NCBI GenBank assembly: GCA_032158295.1
Contig: CM063260.1
Location: 7,349,932 to 7,413,931, forward strand
Direction: 5' to 3'
Origin: Pycnopodia helianthoides
Lineage: Eukaryota; Echinodermata; Asteroidea; Forcipulatida; Asteriidae
DNA length: 64,000 nucleotides
Shown: positions 46,311 through 57,262 of the stretch, in pieces
Position numbering within the stretch: position 1 is the stretch's first letter
Layout: every line of letters begins with the position of its first letter
Notes under the pieces: generated by a model
The model's database searches: none
Seen by the model: the letters and a program-made list of their open reading frames with translations, nothing else
What the model was told of the DNA's origin: nothing
Position numbers and translations under genes: made by a program

Positions 46311-48385
46311 ATCATTTGAAGAAGCCCTAGGTCAAGACATTATTGAGCAGAGGGAATGAATAATTATGTTTGATACAAGTTAATCTCCTCTGGCGTTTTG
46401 TTCTCGCTCTCCTTTAATGCCCTTTCTTTTTCTTCTTTTGGTCCATTAATAAGCGTTTTCCGGAGTGACATGTTGACGGTTTAAAACCCTCCGCTTTACT
46501 AGAAAGCAGTCTCCACTGAATTCTCATGCCTTTCTCTTTACTCGGTCAAACTGTCAAATTCGAGGCCAAAAACAGCTGACAGGAAAAGAGTGTCGGACAT
46601 TTAGAGAAGGTTGAAGAACAACGAACACTTCCGACAAAATCTAGCAGGTTTTTTTTTTGACATGAGCTCCTTCAGATCATGCATTATACATTATTAGTCG
46701 CTTGGTAAAATTCTAATGTTATACAGTTGTAGAGTTGTGATGGTAAGAAGAGGAAGTAAACCTATGAAGGAACTGATTCGGTTCAAAATTTGGGAAGTGA
46801 AAAAATGCACATCATTTATTGAAAAGATATATCATCAGATTATCTTTTGAAGTGTATTGCTTGAGGTGGGAATGGTTCAAATTGGTTATTTGTAACACTG
46901 TTTATAGGCCTATTTTAATTGGAATGAATGCTTGATGATATGATATTTTGGACGATGGTTTACGGATAGTCTTTGACAGGTCTGCGCATAAAATGCAATG
47001 AATAAATTTAAATACATTCCCAGTTTAACATGACTTGACAGTAGTCTAATCAATGTAAAACAACTGTTTGCTGAGGGTTTCCGTTTGTCAATTTTGTGTT
47101 TTTCTCCAGGTTTAAATTTTCTTACAGAATTTCAAATAGAATTAATTCTTAGGATAACTGGTAGATCTTCAGGGCATTTAAAAATTCTTATAAATAATAA
47201 TTAATTGGGAATGAATGCTGTTACTAATACAGCACCATCTGTCTTCCAATATATTTGATTAGAATCGAAATCGTACAAATTGTCACCCCCCCCCCCCCAC
47301 CCACCGCATTCCAGCCTCAATTCATCCTCAATATTTGAACTGTTTAATATTTATTTTACTATACATGCCTCCGCAACTTCTTGGGTAATCTTCCGCCGTA
47401 AACTGATTGTCTCATGTTCCCCTGCAAATAGCCTCCAACTAGTGTACCTTTTGAGTCTCAATCAGTTTTATAAATCGGGCGTCCGGAATCGAACCAAAAA
47501 TGTTCCCCCAAATCATCGTGCCCCATACCACCCAGTAATTATCCCGTCCAAATTGAAAAACATCTCGGAATGCCATTAACCTTTTCATGTCCCGTGGTGC
47601 ACGTTCCTAACTCATCAGCGATTCCCATCCACGTCTCTGTATTTACCACTCTGAACTCGTACTACTGGCGGGGTAAGCACTCCCTAGGGCGAAGCTGACA
47701 TCAGTACCTACGACGAGGGACCAGCATAAGAGCACACACGCGCAAGAAACATTTCAAAAGAAGTAACCCCCCCCCCCTCCCACCCCCCACCCAAAAAAAA
47801 GTATCTTCTGAAATTTTAGATTGTAGATCATCAGGTGATCTGCGTAGAATGGCAGTGTTGCTATGGTTACCGTACTTTCCATTTTAAAGACGGATGGATA
47901 ACAAGAGGAAGTATTTGAGGCTGGTCGTTTTCTTTTTGATGCCAATGCTTGAGGATACCTAGGGACTTTCAGGCACTGTCTCAAGCTTTTTGTACTTTGC
48001 ATGATAGTGGCCTGGATTATTTGGGGCTCGGGGATAAAAGAGAGAAATTTTAAAGTGGCAAACTCCTTTTTGAATACTTTATATTAAAAAGATGATGGTA
48101 TAAACCCAATTCTTAAATTCTGTTTGTAAGTCAATACATAAAAATGTGCATGATTTTGCTGTATAAGGTTTTGGCTGGCTTACGGCTGAAAGTTCTAATC
48201 AAAAGGACTCATTTCATCGCTCAAAGGCATTTCTCATGAAAATAAATGGAGAATTTTTGAGAGGAACTGTAGACTTTGCAGAACACATGTGAAATTAATG
48301 CAATATAATTACAGTATTATCATAAAGGCAAGCCCCTATTCTGTATGTCTGTACATATAAATCCTGAAAGGAAATACTAGTTCAG
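46311..48385. other. Non-coding sequence
   Basis: No gene supported. A 13-base C run is at 47286-47298 and another C-rich tract at about 47767-47792. Block 47580-47720 is GC-richer. A weakly similar pair of segments (about 47846-47892 and 48725-48772, sharing atggttac and a cc.tttta..g core) may be another old dispersed repeat. Confidence 0.5.
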
Positions 48386-48490
48386 TGCATGTCCTATGGG
48401 CTTCTGGCAAACAGTGGAGCCAGTTTGTGTGAAGTAGGCGTGGCTTACAGTAGAACTACATGTACGTCACACTCATGAACAGGACAGTAG
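48386..48490 (+). repeat. Dispersed repeat family B, copy 1
   Basis: gtggagccagtttgtgtgaa followed by gtaggcgtggcttacagtag and a gtcacact...aacagga end. A close match in the same order and orientation is at 51915-52020. The shared part is about 100 bp; neither terminal repeats nor a coding frame is seen. Confidence 0.8.
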
Positions 48491-51353
48491 TTGTATTCAG
48501 TTTGGGGAATGGGGAGGTGGGGGCAGTAAGTTGCAAATCATCTTTACAGATATGAATTTCCTGAGAAGAGTTTTTTTTACACAAGCTGCTAAATACTTAT
48601 TACAATTTTTCACTAAAATATGTTGCAAGGAAGAAAAAACAAGAAGGAGAAGAAAAGATAAGGCGGTAAAAGTTCCCCACTCTCATATCAAGATCTTTAT
48701 TTGATGCTATAAGATAAAAGATAGGCATTGCCATGGTTACTCGACTCATCCTTTTAAGAGGGACTGATGCAGAACGTATTAGGTCAGTTGGTTGCCGGGG
48801 CAACAGTGACTTAGATGAAGTTGGGCCACGGATAATCACATTGAAACAAAAGTTGGTCATTCAAAATTCCAAAGATTTTGAAGAAGGGAAAGAATTCACA
48901 AGTACATCAGTCATCATTTTCTGAAATGTAATGACATATTGCTTACATTGTAGGTAATGAAATTTAACTTTGGCCCTGTTTGGTCATTGAAAACAATAAG
49001 ATAAAGTGTTGATTAGTTGAAAGTGAAATGAATTTGATATGAAGCGACGTCTGTCAAAGGTGTCTTGTAACACGTCAAGTTCTGGAACAGTACTTGAGAA
49101 ATACAAACTTTGCCACTGACAAACAGGATTGTAAAATCTTGTTAAACAAGTAGTACTGAAATGTCATTAGGCCCACGCTGGTGTCCAGTTTCGGGATCGG
49201 GGATTTGCGCGACGCTCCTGGAGAAATCCTGACAAGATATTTTGAAGGGGGGTGAAAAAGAAAAAAAACAAAAAACAAACCCGGGTAATTTGTCGCTACT
49301 GCTACCATGGGATTACAGTCGTTGAATTATGCATTTGGTCACATTGCACTCTACAATTCCCTTCCCTCCGGTCGAAAATAAGGCCGCTTGTGAGAAAAGA
49401 AACTTTCTGCGCGAGTTACTTGTCTCTTGGTGCTCTTTTTTTTTTTTTTTTACTAGCTCAACTGCAATTTGATTATTTCTTGCTCATTGTACGCAATTCT
49501 TAAGCACGGACTCTAGAGGGCCAAGTTTGTGAGCAACTTCACAAATCTGTGGAAAGTTTGGGAAACGGAGATGTGTTTGTTCAGAGCGAAACAATCTGAA
49601 ATTGTATAGCCATGAGAAAAACGGTTATCAAACTTGTCAAAATATTTTTCACAAAACGCGGCTGCCAATCACACTAAATGGATAGAAATGGGTATTGTTT
49701 TGGCATAATGGACCCCGAAGGTGTTGCCTAGGAGGTCTATCAGATTCAGGGTCCTTTGCAAATAATCGTGTGTGTTGAGTTTATTGGACGGCTTACAAGG
49801 GCTTTCCTGTAAATTCCCAGTGAGGGCCGTGCATCAACAACGCATAAAGCCATCAAAAAAGAGAGACCGTATTTAGCTATCATCCGATCTTAACAAGAAG
49901 AAAACTTTCTTGAATGCGTTGTCCCCGAGGAGGGAGGCTGCAAATGTTGAGCCATTTTTAGATGGAGCTGATGTTTCCAGGCGATTTAAGAGCTAGTGTT
50001 TTTGTAGGTTTAAACTACGTTTGTACAAGTTGATGTTGAGTTAGGTTTCAGGTTTCACGCTTCATTTTTTTCTCGGCTTTTGAATCGCGCGATTCTGTTC
50101 AAAACATTGGCTTTTGGACAAATATGATTCGTTGGATGGGTTAAAATAAGCAATTAAACAAACGTCCAGCTGCATTTTATATTTGACATAACATATTTTT
50201 TTTAAATATTGAATTCCATCATAACTATCACAACCCTTTATGAAAGGTAGGCACGTCATTTATTTAGTTCTGAAGGATTTCAAAAGCAGAGATTGAAAAA
50301 AAGAACCATTCTTTTGAAACTTGGTAGCAAAAAATATCTTTGTCCGAGAAATTTCAATGTCCCCTGATACTTAAAAGAAAAATATCTGACCAAGAATGCA
50401 CCCCTAGAGAATGGACTCAGAAGTTTGTTTAAATTGCGGAAACACCCAAAGTATGAAATCTATTTTGTGGTTGCACAGAAGTTAAATTTATGGCTGCCCC
50501 CAGTCTCCGGTTTTTACCGCAGCCAGTTTTATATAAAAAAATACACCTGTAAAGAAAGCACCTTTCAGACAAAATTGTATGTCTCATTGGTGTGTCTGTA
50601 TCACTGTCAGTCAAGACTGCTTTTGTAGTGACGCTGAATGAGAAATCATTTTCAATAGAATGACGTGCCCTGTCAAAGTTTGCGGTCACTTTTCCAAACT
50701 GATTTTACAAGTCATTCAAACGCGGTTTGAAAAGACCGACCTGAGATTTGGCCACTTTGGGGTTGGGATTTGGCCACTAGGATTCCCTGGGTCCCTTGTG
50801 GGGCAGTGTCTTTTTGAGTATTACATGTGTCAGTCAGTAACAGTAGTGGGGGTTGGAACAAAACTGACTGACCACAAAGCTAACCGACTCTGCATTTTGG
50901 CTGTCTGTTGAATTAGACCACAATTTATACACAAGTGTATGATTGGTGGTCGCACAGGTCATTTGTTCTCTATTCATTCACTGATTCAACCACTTGTGCT
51001 CACTTCTAAAAAATGTTTACTATGGTCTGCAAATATGAGCCTGGAATGTCATGGAGGCTCTGGAGGGCATTGCCTTCATTGGCCTGGTGCTCCCTTTGAA
51101 GTCTTTCCATAATCTTAGAGCTCTCTTTTTTTCTCTTGGCAAATTGCATCAGTTTTTTTAGGAATGAAATTCTATGTGCGGAAATGCACTCATAGTTCAT
51201 GAGCTGAAGATTTATGCCTGCTCCTTTACCTTTTGTGAAAATATCCTTTACTGAAAAACTTATCACAAAGGGATGCTGCTTCCTCAGTTAATTAATAAAA
51301 GAGTGCATTTCGATCCTCTAGTTTTCAAGACACAAATTATAGTTATTTGTCAG
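48491..51353. other. Non-coding sequence
   Basis: No gene supported. A 63-codon ATG frame at 48733-48924 reads like a soluble protein fragment but overlaps a suspected repeat. A T run is at 49438-49450. Complex, less AT-biased parts are 49170-49440 and 50650-50910. Confidence 0.5.
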
Positions 51354-51592
51354 ATATTTCTGGTAATGAAACCAAGGATTCCTCATAAGTGAACTTAAAC
51401 ACTGTAGCTCGCAAGCCTGAGGAAACCTGTAAATAACGGTGCTTGCTATGTGAACCAGAAACACCACGGTTAACCCTCTACTCTTCCCTGATAAGTGTTC
51501 TGGGTTCTTTTACATGCACTAACAATCCTAATACATCGGACCAATAGCTTAATGTCCCATCAGAAAGATAAATCAATTATGGTAAAGTATCA
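51354..51592 (-). mobile_element. SINE-like element, copy 3, with a different body
   Basis: The left edge gatatttctggtaatgaaac and the following aaccaagg, cctca and cactgtag match copies 1 and 2. The rest differs: ctgggttcttttacatgcac (51500) and cttaatgtcccatcagaaag (about 51548) form a block familiar from a widespread invertebrate interspersed repeat. It therefore shares the 3' end but not the 5' body with copies 1 and 2. Orientation is inferred from those copies, and no Pol III box is evident in this copy. Confidence 0.6.
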
Positions 51593-51914
51593 TTTTGCTG
51601 ATTAGAAACATTGAGCTTGAATTCAGTGCTCTAAAACGCCCTGCCACGACACACCACAATTTATTAAAGTGACTATTCTGTTGATAAGTCATTGCGTCAC
51701 ATGCATCTGTGTCTGCTGCACAACCAACGTTTTTGCTACTTCTTGATCCAAAACTGGCATACGTTTGTGTTTAACTTTACCTGTTTCATTGTTCAAAGCA
51801 TTTCTTATGACAGAAAGTTTTGTTTCTGAGAAGACCTTGGTCTTTTGAATATTGTGTGAAAAGCCAAGTCCAACTGTTAAACTTTTCTTGCATAAATCAC
51901 CAAGACAAATAGCT
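51593..51914. other. Non-coding spacer
   Basis: Nothing recognised between SINE-like copy 3 and family B copy 2. Confidence 0.5.
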
Positions 51915-52020
51915 CAATGCAACACACATGGGCTTTTGCTGGTAATTAGTGGAGCCAGTTTGTGTAATGTGGGCGTGGCTTACAGTGGAACTATGTCACA
52001 CATACAAACAGGATATATCA
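51915..52020 (+). repeat. Dispersed repeat family B, copy 2
   Basis: catgggcttttgctggtaat, then agtggagccagtttgtgtaa, then gggcgtggcttacagtggaa, then gtcacacatacaaacaggat. It matches copy 1 (48386-48490) throughout with scattered changes. It ends about 180 bp left of the tRNA-like element. Confidence 0.8.
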
Positions 52021-52199
52021 GTGGTTTGTGGAAGTCCCTCAAGTTTTCATAAAACTTATCAAAAATTGATCGTTCAATCTGCTTTGTAAATTACCAGAAA
52101 AACATCTTAAATGTCAACACTGGAAATCTCATCAGATAGGTTTCCTTGGTTTTGAGAAGACATTTTTGTGGATGTATTAATTTCTATTAAAAGGTTTGC

Positions 52200-52371
52200 G
52201 GTAGTTAATGGCCAAATATGGGGTGAGAGAAAAATCAAATGGTCCTCATTGGGATTTGAACCCAAGACCCCTGACACTCCGGGCAGATGCTCTACCAACT
52301 GAGCTATGAGGCACAGCGGTATACTCCCTAAGAACCACATTTTTCTCTCAGTGTTGCATGGTAGTTAATGG
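52200..52371 (-). mobile_element. tRNA-bearing element with inverted and direct flanking repeats
   Basis: Seen directly: a perfect 12-bp inverted repeat, tgagagaaaaat at 52224-52235 and its complement at 52339-52350. Outside it is a perfect 12-bp direct repeat, ggtagttaatgg, at 52200-52211 and 52360-52371. The tRNA-like sequence lies in the middle. Direct repeats outside inverted ends are the pattern left by transposition, but they are separated from the inverted ends by 12 and 9 bp, so they may be part of the element instead of a target duplication. No coding capacity. Confidence 0.6.
52242..52313 (-). tRNA. tRNA-like sequence (probable pseudogene or SINE head)
   Basis: On the minus strand a near-perfect A-box region, tagctcagttggtagagc (52289-52306), and a B box, gggttcaaatccc (52251-52263), are present. 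The D arm (gctc/gagc) and the T arm (ttggg/cccaa with loop ttcaaat) fold well, and cctcat (5' side) can pair with atgagg (3' side) for the acceptor stem. The sequence between the arms (tctgcccggagtgtcagg) does not give a regular five-pair anticodon stem with a seven-base loop, so an anticodon cannot be assigned safely. Acceptor pairing is also imperfect at the extreme end. Hence a decayed tRNA or the Pol III promoter of a SINE is likelier than a working tRNA. Confidence 0.65.
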
Positions 52372-55300
52372 GTAAGCAATGTACATAAGGTGTGAACATT
52401 TTATCAATTCAATCAAATTGCAGTCAGTAAATATTTGGTTTGTTATTCAGTAACTAATAATAATCATTATTTATCACACCAGGTCTGACCACTTTGATAA
52501 AAACAAGTAAATCCTTCCACTAGATTTTAATGACTAATGGAGTGTAAGGTGTGAATTAAGATTAAATTCCATCATCATAATCACAAACCATGAATGAATA
52601 ATGATCACCAAATTAACCCCTACCCTAATCCTATTTGGATTCCTCTTTAACCCCACAAGGATTTTAAAACATGATTACAGCTCTTGCGAAAGACCTTCCC
52701 AGATATTTGCAATCTCATCTGTATATTAACAACACTGTATAATCCTCCGAGTCTATTGACCAATCTTCTTTACTCCAATTCTGTAGAATTTGGAAGCAGG
52801 GACCAGACTGGGTCACACCTGTGTTGACATAACCGATGTGTATTTTTGACATAAGCTGACTGGTTTCAGTTTGCTTAGTAAGACGATTCTTGCTTACTGT
52901 TCGGCTACCAACAAATTTTTCAATTGCGTTTGTTTTTTATAGCTTAGGAATGTGTTGTCTCCGTGGTAAATTATGGGCAAGATATAACATGTTGCAATGT
53001 TGGTAATTAAGCCCAGGGCTGTTTTCTAAACTTTTGCTTAGGCTTAGGATCCAGCCTAGGCACTGCCCGCTTTTTGAAGTCCCTTACCAAAAGTTTACAC
53101 TTTCAAAAATTACTGAAGGGTCCCAAGCCAGAGTTGTTGTTTGGCAAAGAGCCGAGGTCAAAAGTAGAGCAAAACACAAGGTGTATTAAAAAAAGAAAGG
53201 TTTTTGGTTTGTCATTGGTTGAATTTTTCTCTAACTTGTAATGCTGATAGCATTTATTACAACTTGGAGGTAGACTCTGTCAGCTTTTGGTCTTTTTTAT
53301 GTGGAGCAAATGGGTACACCAAGTTATGGTCTCACACCATTTTGTTGATGAAAGCAACATAAGATGAAACTGCAAATTTGTTGCCTTCTACTGGTGACGC
53401 CATGTTTATCCAACTCAACAAAACATGTCACACCAGTTTAGCTGTGCATTAAAACCAGTTTGAGCAGTGGCAGAGTAAAAATCCAAACACCTTTCAAAAA
53501 TGATACAAAAGGAAATATTCCTACTGTATTTATATTCATGTTCAGCTTTTAACAGCCATGTATTTACAAGTCCTTCTGAGCGAGTTGATGTATACTTTGT
53601 ATACACCCAGCTAACAAACCCAGAAGTACCCGGTCACAATGGAAATAAAAGGAATGCCAGTTTTGTCACGTTAGAGTTGATGAAAGAAAAACCGCCGCTT
53701 CTCACACACATGCATTGTGTACTAAATTGTCCTGCAGTGGAGGCTTGGTGTTTATTGATTGCATGTTAGTGGAGTGGATGGATCGCACGAAAAGCACAGT
53801 GACAGGTTTTGAAACCAAGTTCTGTTAAACACTTCACAAAATAAGCAACAGTGATTTGCGGTCTTCAAAAAATATTTCCTTCAGATGGATTTTTTTTCAG
53901 AGTAGCACACTAAACATCAGTGAGCTTCCAGATTGAAAAATGCTTTAGGAGTACCAACCCATATGTTACCTTTAAGAGCTCCAAACACTCCAGTTAGGTC
54001 CTTTGTGGCAACTGCAATATTACTCTTAGTTTTTTTTTCTTTCCAACCCAGTGGAGTCCAAAAGATTAATGATTTCTTTTAAGTATTTTGTCAGGTAATT
54101 TATCCTAGTCCTAGGTCTCCCCACCACATCATTGAAGCCTAGGCTAACTCAAGGTCCATGACCAGGATGACACCCAGCAACACACTCCCAAAATGACACC
54201 TCAAGTTTTTTAGACCATAAAGAAAGTTGACTTTGGTTAGGGAAATATTTTCCAGTTCTTGGTAATGGTCCTGTTATGTCACTTTGTGGTTTGAGGCCCT
54301 GTCATATTGTAATGTTTGTATGTTTGTACAATTTGCAGAATTAATTTGGTAATACACAAAATACAACAACCCAAGTTTATTATTTATCTTCAATACCTAG
54401 CTTTAAGTTGTTAAATTTTATTTCAGTTTTGTGGTTTTTAACATTACCCTTTTTGGTGAATTGTTTTACCAGTGGCTGCTCTGGATAACAAAAAAAAATG
54501 TGTAGATGCATTATTTTGAAATGGTAGAATTATAACAAAAATATATCATGATGAACATCTGTGGAAGATCAAACCCCAATGTTCCTATAAAAAAAAGCCA
54601 ACTCTACCAGAGTGCTATTGCTTATGAAAGAATAGTCTGAGATTCAACAACTGGTTCATCTCCAAAGACCCACTTGTAATTACCTCTGATCATCCTCATC
54701 TCTCATCAAGAGAAGGATTCATGAGGAGACATCCTGGTCTTTCTTATTGTGTGGTCAGCTTTTAAAAGTCTTGCTTGAGAAAAAAAACACCCAAACATCC
54801 CACTTAGGATACTGGAGAAGTTATTGTTGATGGGACAAGCATTTGTATCTGTACTTAAGTAGTAATTACTCAGATTAGTTTGTTAGGGATAATCATCTGA
54901 AAGTTTCCAAGGATCAGCGACTATGCAGGGTTTACCATCATTGGATTTGGGAAGGAGAGTTTGTTGTTTTCACTAAACACACTAAAAACCAATCGATAAA
55001 TAGTGGTAAAGTTTTTGAGAAAACACCAAATGGGACGGTTGATGTTTTGTCTGGGATTTACTTACTTTCCAATTATGTGGTCAATTGAATTTGGCAAATT
55101 GAAATAAGCAACTGGGTGATTGGGACAGTTTTCTTTGGTATTTCAGATGGGAATCTTTTCAAGGGCAATTGGTCCTTGTGTCTAGTTAGTGGAAAGTCAA
55201 CCTTAACAAGTTAAATAGTTTGTTAATTTTTCCCCTGATGATTACAAATGATGTAGGCCTGTTATTTATTATCTTGGTTATGTTGTGAGTAAGCGAAACG

Positions 55301-57099
55301 ATTAAGCTTGTCTTTTGAAAAGTCTCTCAGTGTTTGTTTTTCCCAATCCTAGAATCATTTAATAAAATCATGGCCACGAACTGAAGTCAGTTGTCTTCGA
55401 TGGTAAACAATTGACATTTCAACATCATTATTTGCACTTGATGTAGAAGAAGTGAGCGTTAAGCAATAACAACAATTTGTACGTGCATTTGTCTCCTAAA
55501 GATGTCTTTGCAACACGGTCGGATGGTTTCTCTGGAGAGAATTTGGACAAGGCCGTAGCTGTTTCAGTGACATTTAGCGGGACGGATAACTGTTCTGAAA
55601 AACATTAATTTCGAACTCACTAATAAAACATGCTCCAATGGAATAATCACAGGGCAGTCATGATAAGCAACAATCCATCAAAACTAAGGCTTCAGAATAA
55701 GATCCAGTTCTATTAATGTTTTTGTTTCCCTTCTAAATAACATTGTTTGAGATTTATCCAGCAGATAACTGTTTAGGGGAAAGTATCTATGAACTGACTA
55801 AAGATTAGGCCTATAGTTCTCCTCAGGCACAATCCATCAAAACAAGTTCATAATGTCCAGTGCATTATTTTTTTCCATAACATTATTGCTTGGGAGGACT
55901 TGCGCGGGTAGTTTTAGAAAACATCTGTGTGTCCAACTGAATGTTGATTATTGTTGTTTACCATCTCCTGCAACTGGTTCTCTGTAGACACAGGTAACCG
56001 TACTGATAATTTTGAAGAAAAAAAAAGCAGCTCCAGTAGACACACATGTACAGTTTAAACTGAAATTACAAGCCCACTTAAGCTGGCACAATAGGTCCCT
56101 AGCCAGCCCCCCTATTGTTCACCCCAAGGTACAAGGGGTACCATTTGTGTACCCCTTAAGGGACAAGAGGTTACATTGCTGATGAATAATTGATTGCAAA
56201 GGTGTCCAAAATAGCATCTCACCTTGCCCCTAGCCCACCCTAAGGCGTGCCCAGTATATACCCACTCAACAGGGGTATTGTAAGCATAAAGTGAAGCTTT
56301 TATAAAAGGTTGGTTTGTGTAAATCAAGTCGAGAAGTTTTAGGTAACTAACTACAAACACAGTGTGCTCAGGAGCATTGGGAAATACTTGGGATTAATAA
56401 TGATGACATTTAGAATCCATTAATCAACCAAATGCGAACAAGTTGTCTGATTGATTATCTGTATTGGTGTAAAGATGGTGAAGAGACTTCGCCACATCTT
56501 GTTGAAAAAATACCCTGTTGCAGTGGCAAACTCTTGGGATTTGGTTGATGGCTAGCTACTGTGGGCAGGATTAGAGTGCCCTCTATTGACACAAAAAATC
56601 TTAAACATTCCCAACCTTCAAAAAGAAGAGCTTCAAACATTGTCATTTGACTTCTGGAGAAAAATGGGGGAAGGCATTTCTCTTTTATTTACTGTCTTAA
56701 GTGTTGTTAAATCAACATTGCATGTCATAAGTGAAATATATTATGATCTAGAGAAATAACTGTTGTGCTATTATCGTAATGTAATCATTGATGTTGTAGT
56801 TTTATTTTAATTTTGGAAACTTGAAGGGTCCTCTCTATTGACAAACATTTGAATAAATTTGACATGTGGATTGTTTGAACAAAAATGCAAATCACTTACG
56901 CTGCACTTCTCTTCACTGTAAACCCCCCTCCACGGAAAAGTGGACTCTCCCAGATGTAAAAACATATATCTTTTCACTGATGTGTGGTTGGTGTATTCAC
57001 AGTCTCTTCCTTGGAGCAAGAAGCTGGCATTTAATACCCTAATGCTGGCAAATTTCCCCAAAGACTTCCATTCAGCCTGTTGTAGGAGTAGAAGAAGGA
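52372..57099. other. Non-coding sequence
   Basis: No gene supported. An 89-codon frame at 53500-53769 (plus) starts with ATG and has no recognised motif. TAGGCCTG occurs at 55254. The sequence is otherwise AT-rich, with short A and T runs and no dispersed repeat that I could match within the window. Confidence 0.5.
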
Positions 57100-57262
57100 G
57101 AACGGGAGAGAGAGAGAGAGAGAGGTAGAGAGGGAGAGAAAAAAATCCTCCAACAAGTTGAAATTTACGAATAAGAATCTGGAGGTTTGTGGTAGAGGGA
57201 AAAAAAAAGAGAAGGAAAAAAAAAAAAAAAAAAAAAACGAAGAAGAAGAAAAAAAAAAGAGT
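57100..57262. repeat. Long polypurine region: (GA)n and A-rich tracts
   Basis: A (GA)n run at about 57105-57137 is followed at 57195-57262 by long A runs broken by G, including more than 20 As in a row, and gaagaagaagaa. The 162-codon minus-strand frame here owes its length to poly-Phe/Leu encoded by this tract and is not a gene. Confidence 0.95.

Noticed and set aside
46112..46359. Two overlapping frames encoding a repetitive GARNWSQELEP-type protein
   Set aside because: Entirely a translation of the 13-bp minisatellite, which is open in several frames for that reason alone.
48733..48924. 63-codon ATG frame with soluble-protein-like composition
   Set aside because: Overlaps a segment similar to about 47846-47892, so it is probably within an old repeat; no domain recognised.
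52242..52313. A working tRNA gene with an assigned anticodon
   Set aside because: The anticodon arm does not fold normally, so naming an amino acid would be a guess.
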